Positions 12,199-23,712 are shown, counted from the first letter of the stretch. The stretch is 64,000 nucleotides of DNA from Oikopleura dioica (GCA_907165135.1 OU015566.1:8292157-8356156); one strand, 5' to 3'. Notes: a model not told the origin generated them from the sequence alone. Numbers and translations: made by a program.

Positions 12199-15100
12199 CT
12201 ACTGAGGTGAGGTTTTCGTAAAAAGTCTCAGACAAGTTAATTTATCGTCTCGACTCCCAACAAAGACGTAAAAATCATCATCTATCCAGAGAGCTCCAAT
12301 CGATGACCAGCTTTCCGCGCCAAAATTCCAGGAAGCAACACATTTTCCCTCTTCATTTAAAATCTCTAAGACTCCAACTGTACTCAATAAAACGAAAAAG
12401 GGAGGAATGGCAAGCAGCTCTTTGACGATCTTCTTTTCTCGCTTTGAAAAATGTTTTGAAGTGTTGTGATGAATCCTTTGTTAGAGGCTTTAAAATCAGA
12501 CTTTCATGAAGTAATTTGCTCTTTGATCAATTTATCGTTATTATTTTAGCTTTTTATGAGTTCAAAGGTCGATAAAAATAAGTTAACCTAGTTATGAATC
12601 AAAGCCAATCCTGAATATTTCACCTTTTTCATTCGCAACAAGAGAATGTTTTATCGGAGCAAAGACTGTCTTTTCGGTGATTTTCGTAGCACTTTTTACA
12701 GTTCCTTCTTTGTTAATTCTCGTCAAAAGTCCCTTCACATTCATCACCAAAAGCTCTCCATTTTCTTCGACCGGTGTGTTGAAAATAGGCCCTCCAATTC
12801 TTAACTGAAAGACGGGTCTACTTTCTGAGATTTTGATGATTTTTCCCTTTGCTGTGGCGACTATCAGATCGTTATTTTGCGTGAGTAAGGGCTTTGCCAT
12901 CATTGTTTCGCCAATATTTATCTTTTCTTTCAGAATCAGCTTACAAAGGGACACGTCCCAGTCATAAAGGAGAATGTTTTCGTTGTAAACTAGACGGTAA
13001 AGAGTTACTTCAAAATAAAAAATGAATATAAGTTATATTATCTAACTCAAAAAAGGTCGAGTTCGAAATATTTTTTCTACCTAAAACCGATTCGCCGTAA
13101 ATCATCGGCGGTCCTCTAGCTCCCCCTTGATTGTCTTCAGTGAGCAGAACATCGCCTGTTCTCGGATCGAGCAAGTGTAAATATTTTCCACTTTCCGCCA
13201 CGAAGAGCATCGAGTGCCACAGTAAATATCCAGCAGCTTTGGACGTAAAATTCTGAGACTAAATAAACATCTTTGTCACTTTCATTTTTCTCTTTTGCTT
13301 TTCTAACCCATAAAAGCGTTCCAGTTCTGGCATTAGCAGCGTGTAAACCGCCATCGTGTGTTCCAATAATGACCAGATGTTCTTCCCCGTCTTCATGGCT
13401 CAATAATAATGGGTCACAGTCGGCGCATGATCCAACATCCACCGCCCAAAATTTCCGCATGTCGAGCTTGAACGATCGCGGCAATTTGTCATCATCAAAG
13501 AAATACGGTGACAATGAGGGATCAGCACAGAAATTTTCAATGCTCGAATACTTGATCGAAGTTTGAGTGGAGTTTCTGACAACTTCGTCGACTTTTTCAA
13601 GGTTTCTTCTGACAGTTGAAAGATTCTCGTTCTTTAGCGAGTTTAAAAACTGTGCGTGATATTCGGGAGGAGGTCTAAGCTCGTTGAGCAGGATCATGGC
13701 ATCGATCGACGTTCCCCCCGCTTCAAAGAAATTCATCTTCCAACTAAAATCGCGTAGACAGATGAGATGTTCAATTAACATTTGGAATGTTTTCGCTAGC
13801 TCTACATTGACACCAGTCTGCTCCTCGCGCCGCAGAGTATTGATTTCCTCTTCGAGCAGTTTTGTATTCAATTTGAGGGATTTTGACAACGGAATATCTT
13901 GTTTTGAGTAGTTGAAGATTCTGTCTGGGACGTTTTCGCTTCTCGCTGCAGCTTGGATTTCGTAACCGCTTTTGTTAGTTCCGTCGACGACTGCAAGAAT
14001 TTCATTTTCTTGATTCACGAAAAGATGCAAAACTCTCATCCCTTCTATTGCCCTCTCGAGGTCGCTTTTCATCTTCATCAAGCTTATTTTCTTGCCATTT
14101 CTCTTCACGATAGGACCATTTCTTCTCTCAAAAAGACCACTTCCTTTTCTTTAGTTTTCTCAATTCTGACTACATCATTTGTCTTCACGATGTCCATCGG
14201 TAATGAATCCACGAGACAAGTCCTTGATTCTTCGACGTAAATTTGAAGACAGTTGTCTGAAGTTCCAACTGAGCATTTCGAGATGCCATCGACGAGGCAA
14301 GCGGCGCTTCCATCAATTATCGGATAGTAATCTTCCGCTGTAATTTTAACGATCGAAGTCCAAATTGACGCTTCAGTGACTCCATAGATGTTCCAGAAGT
14401 CGACTCCTGATCCTCCGAAAATGCACCGCAGAAGTTTTAACGCAGGGAATTCTTCTCCACCAAGAAGGACATCTTTCAGATAGGGAGAGTTTATCCTAAA
14501 ACATAGAAATAAAGCATCTTGGAAACATTTCGAAAGATTCTCTTACTTGCCCAGTCGAAGCGCTAGAGAAGGCGTAATAAAGACCCTTTTGATCGCATTC
14601 TCCCGAAGAGCAGACTCAACTTGGCTCTGTGACGCAAGAATCGCCCGTCGCGAGATTAAAATTAAATCGCCACAGCTGAAAACTCCCTCGAATATTGTCA
14701 GTATCGCTGAATTATTCAGTAAACAAGCGACCTCTCTAGACAACAAAAACTTACGTCACAACTGACCGATATTAAAGTCAACTAAATTCTACCTGGGTCA
14801 AATGAAAACGGCGACAAAACAAGAGCGGGATCGCCATCTTCATCCCCAAATTTCCGAAGAAAGGTGTTGACATTTGAGAAAAGAGCTTGTTTAGGACTTT
14901 TTCCATCAGAGCGAAAAGGGGGTTTATTCTCGTGCGCAAGCCATTCCTTCGGTTGGAACAGAAACAACAGAAGGTTTAGCAGATTGCGTTCCGCTTGTTT
15001 GAGCATGTTAGAGAATTCTTGATGTTTCTAGCTTCGCTCGTTTCGTTTTTGGTTCTTTGTTGCTGGTTTTTGTATTGGAGGAAACAAAAATGATTTGCCG

Positions 15101-15421
15101 AAGATCTTCAAATCGCCTTTTGGATGATTTTGAATCGTGTAGTCAAAGGATGATTGAAGACTTGAATCATTGGAAAAAATAAACGAGTGGCTTGATTTCT
15201 GTAATAATTTTCAAAACAGAGCGTTAAAAATACGGACTTACAGCAATAAACAAGGCAAAAACCAGCCAAGAAGGATGGTTATCCGACGATTTGAGACGAA
15301 AAGAAGATCCACTCGGGATCGCGTCAAATTTACTGGCGATTAGATCAAATGCTTCGATAATATCCGAGGATGAATGGGTAAATTTGCAGTCGAAATCATA
15401 GAAGACTATTTTTCGTCGACG
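12199..15421 (-). CDS. AASDH: AASDH/ACSF4-like: adenylation, carrier and PQQ-type beta-propeller domains
   Basis: Homologue of beta-alanine-activating enzyme AASDH (ACSF4), built as adenylation domain, carrier domain and beta-propeller. Seen: an N-terminal exon 15242-15421 with LPSW-like HPSWLVFALFIA, a second from 15198; core motif QTSGTQSAKP near 15000; SPFSFDPGR; LLGGEEFPALKLLRC and FWNIYGVTEASIW; carrier phosphopantetheine site GGTSIDAM; then propeller blades such as VIIGTHDGGLHAANARTGTLLWV and a C-terminal VFVGSRDDKLTCLRL. The order matches human AASDH. Splicing around 14950-15130 is unresolved: the TSGT motif and the flanking exons are in three different frames. The start codon is not identified. 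Stop at 12199, 40 nt before the next gene's ATG. Confidence 0.88.
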
Positions 15422-16274
15422 GCTTTTCGTTGGGATAATAATTTATTATTTTTATTGTGATTTCTTTTCTACTAGTAAAAAATCATTTACAGTCCGTTTT
15501 GGGCACAACGACTTATTGAATTGATAAATGAGTAATATTTTTAGCAAAAATAATCATTAATTTAATAAATATTTTTAACGAGCATAACAGAGCCTCCCAT
15601 GAAAGCAAATTGAATAAAAAAGTTGTCCCGTTTCCTCCAATTTTCTATCTTCTTCTTTAGAATTTCTCTACTGTTCATGCTTCTTTCAGAATCTTCTTCC
15701 CAAATTCGATTTCTCTCAGATTTCTGGCAGCTCGAGCGTTCGATCGGGGGGCTTTTCCTGGACCAGGACGAACCTGCGTGGAGGCGTCAGACGCCCTCGG
15801 GCGCAACTTCGACGAAAATCATTTCGTTTTCCGCGAAAAAATCATCAGTTTATAATTTTTATCCTTTCTCGTGAACGTGATGGCCAGCCTGGCGGATTAG
15901 CTCGAGCGTGGGAAAATAAAACAACGCGCCCACGAGATTTGATTCTGAAAGAAGCACAGAGTCGCATTGATTTTTTTTTCATTTTTGCTTCAAAGATTGT
16001 TATAAAATGTTACTGTAGCTTCATTTACTGCGATCTAGCCCGGAGCAGCTAGTTCATAAATAGAGATTTTTCTGCTCTCATCTGAATAATATGATTATCT
16101 GAATAAAATGAATACTATGATTAACTTTGTTGTTTTTTATGTTAAAAATCTTGATAAAAACTTATGGCAAGCACAGAATGCAACTGCAGTAAGCCTTTGA
16201 AATTCCAAGTCTGAAAAGAACCAGCCCCAATATATATTATGAGAGCTTCCGCTTTCACACCAAAGCATTAAATA
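15422..16274. other. Intergenic region, divergent promoters
   Basis: About 850 bp between AASDH (-) and the semaphorin-like gene (+). An open frame from 15623 lacks an ATG start and I do not consider it coding. A short hairpin with GGCGTC/GACGCC arms lies at 15783-15795 in a locally GC-rich patch. I see no gene here; it probably holds two promoters and perhaps missing 5' exons of either neighbour. Confidence 0.5.
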
Positions 16275-18779
16275 ATGGCGACGAGAGAAAATTATCGCCA
16301 CTTGAAAAATTTCTGCGGCGACAATTGCGAGATTTCGAACATTCTTCTTCAGAAGAACTCTGCTACATTTTTTGACATTCAGGGAAAGCAGAATGTTATC
16401 ACCATCACTCCAGTCGGCGAGGATTTCACTGGAGATCTTGAACTTTTCACGGCTTTTTATCACATTGAAAGTGTGATTCTTTGTGGAAGGCTTGATGATT
16501 CGACTAGGTGTTATCGTATTAATAAAGCCCTTGATCCTGATTCATTGGAACGTTTTGAAGGACTTGAACCGCTGATCTTTCCTTTCTCAGACTTCGTCAT
16601 CAAGTCTGATGATGGAAAAGTGCTCCTACTGGAAAAGGACATTTACGGCTTCAACATGTTTCTAGCGGAGAACAACTCGATATTGTGGAAAAACTCATTT
16701 TCCGTAGGAGATCAGGTCCTGGCAACGTATGAGTCAGCGCGTAATCACGCTAGCTACATAATTTCATCAGACAAGAACGAAGGGATGATCACGAACTATT
16801 GTCAAAACGACGCAGGAATCAACAAGACGCCTCCCGAAGAAAATCTCATGTGCTCGTCCTGCGTTTCGTATAAGCTTTCCTGCTGCAGCAAACACTCTGG
16901 CCTTTGTTCTTCTGAAATTCTCTCGACAACGAAACACGAAGATGCGATCTACTCAGTTTTCAAGTTTGGCAAGAACTCGAGGTTGTGCAAGACTTCTCTG
17001 GAGAAAATCGACGAAGAGTTTCTTTCACAAAATCAACGATATTGCTATTCCACCTCTTGTGATACCATGTCTCCCTCCCCGAAAGAAATGGGCAAGACCA
17101 TCAAAATAGCTGAAAGTATTTGTGAAGATTCTGACATTGTTTTTGCTGACTGCAGCGCTCCACAAGTCAGACTGTTTAGTCGAGAGTACATGACTCTTGT
17201 TAACTCTGGACTCAAAACTGACAAGACCCTTTTCATGGAAGAAGTTGGTGCTCTTGTTGGAACTCCCAGCTCTTTGGTCATTTCAACAGATGATGCAGGC
17301 GCTAAGATCGTTTCTTTGTTGGAAAATAATGTTGTTCGACGGGGATATTTGCGATCTGATGGATTGACCATGGTCGACGATAAATCTTTTGATGAAAATA
17401 TCGTCCTCATCGAAGAAGTTGCATCTGGTCTGGCTTTCAATGTTGAAGAACAGGAGCTTATTTCTCTTGAAGAATGCCATCTTCCAAAAGAAACTTCATG
17501 TTTGAAGTGCCAAGAAGGAATCGGCTGTCAGTGGAGCGATGGCGAATGCAGAACAGTATCTTCTATCGTCGAAAATCAGACCTGTCCGGCTCTAGGGCTC
17601 TTAGATTTTCTGGAATCTAAGAATTTCTACAAAGGAGAGAGGCCGAGACCTTCATCACTTATGAAATAATCATCTTAGAATTAGCCTCAAAAAAGTAAGA
17701 ATCCTGAAAAATGAAGTTGGAAATTTGTCGACGCTTACTTGCAAAAACTCGAAAATGCGTAAGTTTCTAAGAACATTTTTGCCTCTATTATTTATGTTTC
17801 AGAAACAAGCTTTGAAATCGAAGAGATGCCTGAATATTTCGAGATAAATATGGACAAAATAAGCGTCAATACTCTTATTCAATATTATGAAGACCAAGAC
17901 TTTGACCTCACGTGCTCTGGGGAGACAATATCTGGAGCTTCCTGGTCGCATATTTTCGATACTAAGGAGTTTAAGGAATATGTGCAGGTGAAAAACGACA
18001 AAGAAAAGACGATTGAGATGCAGAAAAATTTGAAATGGATGATAAAAATTTATCCGTAGAATTTGAATTATGCAGTTTTTTTATCCACCTTTGAGATATC
18101 CTCCCTTACCCGACAAAAAGAGGAGTTATTAGAGCTCAATCAAAAAGGAGCTAAAATAATAGAAGAGAACCAATTGAAAATTGCTCAACTTGAAGAGCAA
18201 AACTGCAGTGACGACAGTGAATATATTTTTAATGAAGTCAACTATCTCGAAAACCTCTCGCGAGATCCGGAAATTTCCGCTTTGCGTAAACAGCTGGAAC
18301 GAGCGTATAATGAGAGTGACAGTCTCCGACTTGAGTTGGAATCGAATAAGTACTTGTGGAATCTTTTTGTACCTCGTTTTTATGTTTTTGAGGATGAGTT
18401 TTGATGCAGATCTATTGGAATCACCAAAGCTCGCTGGGTTATCATTATCCGGACACCCATACTTAGGAGAGGCTTGAAATGTGTAATTGTCAGCAAGGTA
18501 AAATATAGAGTCCTTTTTAAAGTTGCAACAATCGTACTTGGTGTGATTGTCTTTGTTCTCCTGATCGTGCTCGCAGTAATTCGCTGCGGGCGACAAAAGA
18601 TAAAGAAGGTTGCAACCATTCCTCAGCATCATCAGAAAGCTGGAACTGTAACTAACCCTTTTTAACTTTATTATCGTTAAAATTCATTTTAGAACATGTG
18701 GGTGGGAAATCAGAAAAATGACATCAACGAGGTCGACGCTTTGGACTCTGCAATTTCTGATAATGTGTTTAGATTTTAA
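16275..18779 (+). CDS. Divergent semaphorin-like membrane protein (Sema-PSI-Ig-TM)
   Basis: Probable guidance-type membrane protein. Exon 1 (from 16275) is about 450 residues; its end resembles the last sema blades (LLENNVVRRG, ENIVLIEEV) and runs into a PSI domain with the expected cysteine spacing (CHLPKETSCLKC, GCQWSDGEC). A 43-nt GC-AG intron (17642-17684) bypasses the in-frame stop. Then an Ig-like domain (NLSTLTC...FDLTCSG), a coiled-coil stretch (KEELLELNQKGAKI, EISALRKQLERAYNESD) and a membrane segment (VATIVLGVIVFVLLIVLAV) followed by RCGRQKIKK. A last exon from about 18695 ends DNVFRF at 18779. Sema-PSI-Ig-TM is the class-4 layout. No signal peptide is visible before the first ATG, where an in-frame stop precedes it. 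Identity to known semaphorins is low, so family is likely rather than certain. Confidence 0.62.
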
Positions 18780-19137
18780 TAAATGACCTTTTTTTTCTAG
18801 TATCAACCGATAAAAATGTTATATTTTGACGTTTCCGTGATTACAATTTACAAAATATGAGAGATGTTAATCTTATTATTAATCGAATTTTCCGCGGATC
18901 GAAGAAAATATTGTGGATTTATAACGAAGGGCCAGTCTAAACTAAGTGAATTAATATTTGTTCCAACAGCGGAGGGTCCAAAGATACCCCGCTGATTATC
19001 TGCTCCCGCTCAGCAGGAGCTGCTGATAAAAATCTCGCCCCTCGTAGCGCCATCTTTCTTGAGATGATGATATAAATAGAGGCTGACTCGATTTTATATC
19101 GTAAATCACTCGTATAACTGAACAGGAATACAAAATT
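18780..19137. other. Intergenic region
   Basis: About 360 bp between the semaphorin-like gene and the SIM-rich gene. A polyadenylation-like AATAAA follows the upstream stop directly (near 18778). A TATAAATAG-like stretch near 19070 could be the core promoter of the next gene. Nothing else seen. Confidence 0.4.
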
Positions 19138-19823
19138 ATGTTGACTCCTGAGAGAGGCGTATTCGCTGCTGGAACGTCGTCCCCGAATTTCTACGAAAAT
19201 GAACCGATCATCATCGAAGACACTCCTCCTGCAATTGTGATCGACCCAAACGTTGTTGACCTGTGCGATTCTCCAGAATCTTCTGGACCGGAGGATGAAG
19301 AAGTTGATCCAGTTTGGGGAAGAAAAGCTCCCGTCGACCAACCAGCTGCGTCTCCACCATCCCGACGTGTAAACTTGCCAAGAAGGAACATCATGTCGAT
19401 TATGGACATAAATCTTTCAGATTCTGACGAATCTGATGACGATTCTGAGGAGAAGGCTCCACTATGCAGAAACTCGCGGAGAGAAGGTGCCATCAATGCG
19501 ATTTTTGAGTAAGTGAATCTCCCTTTTTGTAAATAAAATAATTTCATAAGCGATTCAACTGACAGCTCCGATTCTAATCATGAGAAGTCAACCAACCGCA
19601 CCAAAGCCATCTCGTCGAAGCAAGAAATTGTGAATGCAATTTTTGAGTGAGTGTATTCAATTTTATCGCGCTATAAATGTTAAATCTTAGCGATTCAACT
19701 GATGAAGAAGGAGTGCCTTCTTTTTCCCGCTCTTTTGTTGAGAAACTCAAGTCTAAAAAGCGAAGGCGATCTTCTGATGGCTCTTTCGGTGGTCGACCAA
19801 GCAAACGACAGGCTGAAGAATAA
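19138..19823 (+). CDS. Acidic nuclear-type protein with SUMO-interaction-like motifs, 199 residues
   Basis: Not a recognised family. Three exons (19138-19508, 19551-19646, 19691-19823; 600 nt, 199 residues). Several hydrophobic cores beside acidic/Ser tracts look like SUMO-interacting motifs: EPIIIEDTPP, AIVIDP, NVVDLCDSPESS. A second acidic stretch SDSDESDDDSEE follows. The C-terminus is basic (KSKKRRRSS) like a nuclear signal. A repeated unit, NAIFDDSTD, spans both exon junctions, and both introns split the same codon of that repeat: evidence of an internal exon duplication. It shares the VDLC-plus-acidic motif with the gene at 22403-23343, so the two may be distant paralogues. A role in SUMO-dependent nuclear processes is inference from motifs alone. 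Confidence 0.7.
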
Positions 19824-19946
19824 CATTCCGCCTACCCTCAACTGCCTCTACTATCCGTAACTACTTTTTAATAACTTCAGCTCAACCTTTTTTTTCAAAT
19901 TGCAAGAATATAAAGAAATTTATTAGAATGTAGCCATTGAGTTGCG

Positions 19947-21960
19947 TCAGCCCATCAACTGGACAAGTAGGATAAGTAGAGAGCAGTGAAAAAGTACGGT
20001 CTTGCTACTTGAGTAAATGACGTTTGGTTTGAATGTAGTTGCATTTGTATCAGCGTTAGTTGTAACATCATCTATCAGAGCTGTTGTTTCATCAAGTGTT
20101 TCAGCATCGTCTGTTGTAGTAGAAGTTCCTGACGTGATAGTCGTTGACGTTGTACTTGTAGTAGTGGCTGTAGTTGTCATCGTTGTCGTAGTGGTCGTTG
20201 TCGTCGTTGTCGTGGTTGTAGTTGTCGTCGTAGTCGTCGTTGTAGTTGTCGTTGTAGTTGTCGTCGTAGTTGTTGTCGAAGTCGTAGTTGTTGTCGTAGT
20301 CGTAGTTGTAGTTGTCGTCGTAGTCGTCGTTGGAGTTGTCGTCGTAGTAGTCGTCGTAGTCGTCGTTGTTGAAGTTGTCGTGGTCGTCGTTGTTGTTGGA
20401 AGATCTGATAAATCTGCACCAGTGCTTGCGCAACTAAGAATTGCCCCATTCGTTTCAAAGGCTGTATGCAATGGAGGACAGGCATCCGTATTAGTTAGCT
20501 TGTCCCAATAACTGAATCCGCCCCCTGTAAATGGATAGTAATCAGCAACCAACTGAAGCCAATATCCTCCATTAGCGTAGAGAGTAATTGCTGTTCCATC
20601 AGGACATGCCCAGGTTGGCTCGCCAACAAAGAGCTCTCCATCATTGTAGATGCAAGTTTGCACATTACCGTTTCGAGAGATCACTACTCCTCCACAGCAA
20701 TCATTTGGAGTCCTTTCGTATTCCTCAATGCAGGTTGCGATTTCTCCGTTTTCGTCTTCGCTATTTGGACAATCTAAAAAAACTTTTCTTCTATGCTCTT
20801 AAATATAAATTTTCACCCTTGTACCCGTCACAAATTCGATCAATAAAAACCGTTCTAGTTTCTCCGACTTCATCAGATGAAGTGCAGGAAGTCCTCTCTT
20901 TGTATTGAAAATTAGGGAACATTGGTGTTCCATCGTCATTTGTCATGTCTTTACAGTACATTTTCTGCAGCTGAAGAGCGTCAGTAGTCGAAATTTCTTC
21001 ACCCCGAATGATTTCTGATCCGTCTTTGAGGAGAGCAATTGGGTCTGACCCAACAGCTCCGGCGTAAGAACTGTAGGACATGACTGATCCAGGCTCATAG
21101 ACAGAATCCGTTGAGTACCATTGATTGGAAGAAATTATGTCCCATTGATCTAAAGTTTGATTACATTTTTATATATTTTTCTCTTTTACCAGGCTTCGTG
21201 CTTCTTTCTGGCCAGACATCGATGTAGTTGTCTCTATCAGGTCTCGACTGTTCATGGAAAACTCCAAGAGAATGAAGAACCTCGTGTTGAACGACGCCGA
21301 TGCTATGACTGCATGCTTGATTCAGGTTCACTACTTGCCAGGTTGCCGGAACACCAAATTGAGTGATCTGCGTTGCACCTTGATCGTTTGTGACAAATCC
21401 TGGAGCAAGGCCAAGTGCAGCAAAACAGGCATCTTGATGAAGAATGAACATCAGTCCATTTTCGTATGTTGTTGTCGACGGATCACTGACAAGAGGCATA
21501 TCGAAGCAATGAAGATCACTCTCAAGGGCAGTTATAGCTTCTTCAATAACATTATCTGCGTCAGAAGCAAACACACTTTGAATCGCGTATGGTACGGTTA
21601 TAGGACCACCGCTGTTAACTGGTTGCCAACGTTCGAGGAAAGACGCACCCAAGCCTCGAGTTTGAGGTCGAAGCGATCCACCGGGAAGGGTTGGCGAACT
21701 CTCAATTATAGACCACTTGGAAGTATCCACGCCGATTGATTGAAGAAATCTTGCCTGTAAGTACACTGTTTACTGTCGAACTTGAAATGATGCAAAATAC
21801 AAACCGTCTCTTTGGTGATAAACAGATCATCCCCAAAGTCAACATTTTCTGTAGACGTAGACCCAGAGATTTCAACGCCGGGGACGCTGTATGCCAGGAC
21901 CTCGAGCCCTAGTAAAAATGAGAACCTTATTATCATGGCCGAGAAATGATAAAAGAGCAA
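19947..21960 (-). CDS. Astacin-family zinc metalloprotease with Thr-rich tail, probably GPI-anchored
   Basis: Secreted or membrane-tethered astacin (M12A) endopeptidase. N-terminal signal-like segment from ATG 21960 or 21936 (MIIRFSFLLGLEVLAYS). The catalytic zinc motif is complete: HEVLHSLGVFHEQSRPDR, with histidines at all three positions and the Glu base; a Met-turn follows (MSYSSY) and a disulphide-type Cys set. Downstream is a small Cys/aromatic module (CCGG, WACPDGT, YYPFTGGGFSYWDK), then roughly 80 nearly pure threonine residues (20130-20400), and a C-terminal hydrophobic run (TVLFHCSLLILLVQLMG) after SSSK, as in GPI-anchor signals. The Thr tract would be heavily O-glycosylated. Family assignment is certain; anchor and substrate are inference. 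Confidence 0.92.
20115..20400. repeat. Threonine-codon microsatellite-like tract
   Basis: On the plus strand a long run of GTCGTY/GTAGTT triplets, read on the minus strand as ACN threonine codons of the astacin gene. Codons vary between ACT, ACA and ACG, so it is a cryptic triplet repeat, not a perfect microsatellite. It produces long shadow frames (poly-Val on the plus strand, poly-Asn/Asp on the minus strand). Confidence 0.9.
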
Positions 21961-22402
21961 TTCTGTTCCTTCCTTATATAATCAGATTTCGAAAGGTGTT
22001 TGCTGATCCGGAAGAACTTTGAATCAAGGAAATCGACATGGAAAATTAATAAAGATTACAATAGAAATTAAAAACAAGTCGGATATTTGTTGATGGGCGC
22101 AATTATTAGAAAAAATGATGTCGGAAGGAAGGCTTATTGCAGCAAAAGCTCGTTATCCTATTCATTTTCAGGTAGGCTCTGCCTGTTGAAGAAAAAGTAA
22201 AACAAATGAACAAATTTGATGACTTAACATTTCTAGTGCGTCATGAGAAAATTGATTTTTTTTATCAAGATTAGCGATAGCGCCTCCATCGAAATTATTT
22301 TTATTTTTGCTTACGACACGCAATAGCGATTTTTGAGCCATCATTTTCCTTATATTTTCCTCAGCAAGTAATTCGAATCGACTGCTTTCCTTTTCGCCCG
22401 CA
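21961..22402. other. Intergenic region, divergent promoters
   Basis: About 440 bp between the astacin gene (-) and the second SIM-rich gene (+). No convincing coding frame. A TATATAA-like element near 21975 (TTATATAATC) may serve the astacin gene. Confidence 0.4.
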
Positions 22403-23343
22403 ATGGTTGAAGACGTACACAAAAAATTGAATGATTTTTTCCAAGGATGGAAACGAAAGTTGATTATTTGTAAACGAGTACTCGAAGAACCTGAAAGAGA
22501 TCAAATGGAAGAAGCCATCGTTATTAAAGGTAAAGTGTATCATCTTCTAATTGTCCTAACAATTATGTAAGACTCGCCAACTCGCAATCCGGATTCTGGC
22601 GTCGACTACACAGTTGATCTTTGCTCCTCTGATGATGAGATATTGGATGGAAGGGATTTCCAGGATATATCAATCTCCGATTCCGATTCCAGTGAACCTA
22701 ACTTTAGCCGCACTGAAGAATTGACCGACTGCATAGTCATTTCAGAATCAGATGAAGAAATGCCTTCCACATCGAAAAGAACAAGAATTCTTAGAGAAAT
22801 TGCGCCCACGACCACAAGGTATTCGATTTATTCAAATTCAAGGGAAAAACAATCTCTCATAGAGACGATCATCATTCATCTTCGTCGTCTGATGAAGCTC
22901 CTGAGCGGATTTTTCGACCAGGGGCAGAGATTGCTCCTTCTGGCTTACAGAAACTACAGTCGAGAAAAAGAAAACGCGAAGACACCCCACCGAAAGAAGA
23001 GCGGCCTAACTTTAGAATTTTCGGAAGCAAAAAGAAGTTGGACTTGTCGACGAAGAATATGAAAGACAAACTAAATCCAAGAGTCCGACAGGCACTGACT
23101 GCAGGAGCCCGAGAAAATACCGAAGATGATCGTCTCATGGAGATGATTGCACAAGCCGAGAAAAGGGGAGCGATTAGAAAGTTTCAACGAATGACAGATT
23201 ATCAACTCGTAAATATTGGTGCGAAATTTGGCCTGGGAAGTTCGCGAAACACTTTGCGGACGAAAGATAGAAAGGAACTATACATTGAGCACCTATCAAG
23301 AATCGAAGCTTACAAAATTTATGCCAAAAAGGCCTTCCAGTAA
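22403..23343 (+). CDS. SIM-rich nuclear-type protein with C-terminal SAP-like segment, 284 residues
   Basis: Unrecognised protein from three exons (22403-22529, 22572-22818, 22863-23343; GT-AG introns of 42 and 44 nt; 284 residues). SUMO-interaction-like motifs: EAIVIKDSP, YTVDLCSSDDE, DCIVISESDEE, each next to acidic or Ser residues. Middle: SSSSSDEAPERIF, then a basic stretch SRKRKREDTPPKEE. The C-terminal about 90 residues look folded (TDYQLVNIGAKFGLG...KELYIEHLSRIEAYKIY), with an L-x-FGL-x-K pattern reminiscent of SAP-like helices, including the one at the C-terminus of SLX4, itself a SIM-bearing protein. The SLX4 link is weak. Shares the VDLC/acidic motif with the 19138-19823 gene. Confidence 0.7.
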
Positions 23344-23712
23344 TCGACTTACTAGTGAACAGTTCACTGTGAACTACTCTTGTTACCAATTATTTCTACT
23401 GAAATAATTTTTTTTTTAAAAACTGATTAGATTTGAAATACTGATTCTTTAGTAAATCAAATTCGCCTCTTTGGATTTTTTGAGAATTTATTATAAAAAG
23501 TTTTTTGTGAGCAAGGCATTTTTCCACCGAAAAGTAAGCAAAAGGTTGAACTAAAATCAGACATGTTACATGTGTTGTTATCATTTCGAAAGAATCGAGA
23601 TTTTTCGGCTTCAAAATGCTGCTCTGGAAAAAGAAAAAGAGAAAAAATGTCAATATATGGATGAGCTAAATGTAGAGAGGATAAAGGCAGTGGTAAAGGG
23701 ATGAGGTTCCGT
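23344..23712. other. Convergent intergenic region
   Basis: About 370 bp between two convergent genes (SIM-rich gene and ASF1). It contains T-rich and A-rich runs and no gene; the 3' UTRs of both genes should lie here. Confidence 0.5.

Noticed and set aside
15623-15874. Plus-strand frame starting with a hydrophobic, signal-like stretch
   Set aside because: The frame starts at TTG, not ATG, and the sequence has no coding character; I also could not splice it to the semaphorin-like gene as a signal exon.
20017-20511. Long plus-strand frame made almost only of valine
   Set aside because: It is the antisense shadow of the astacin threonine tract, as are the Asn/Asp- and Gln/Arg-rich minus-strand frames over the same bases.
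23396-23653. Minus-strand frame rich in Phe and Lys in the ASF1 3' flank
   Set aside because: Low-complexity AT-rich sequence without splice or homology support.
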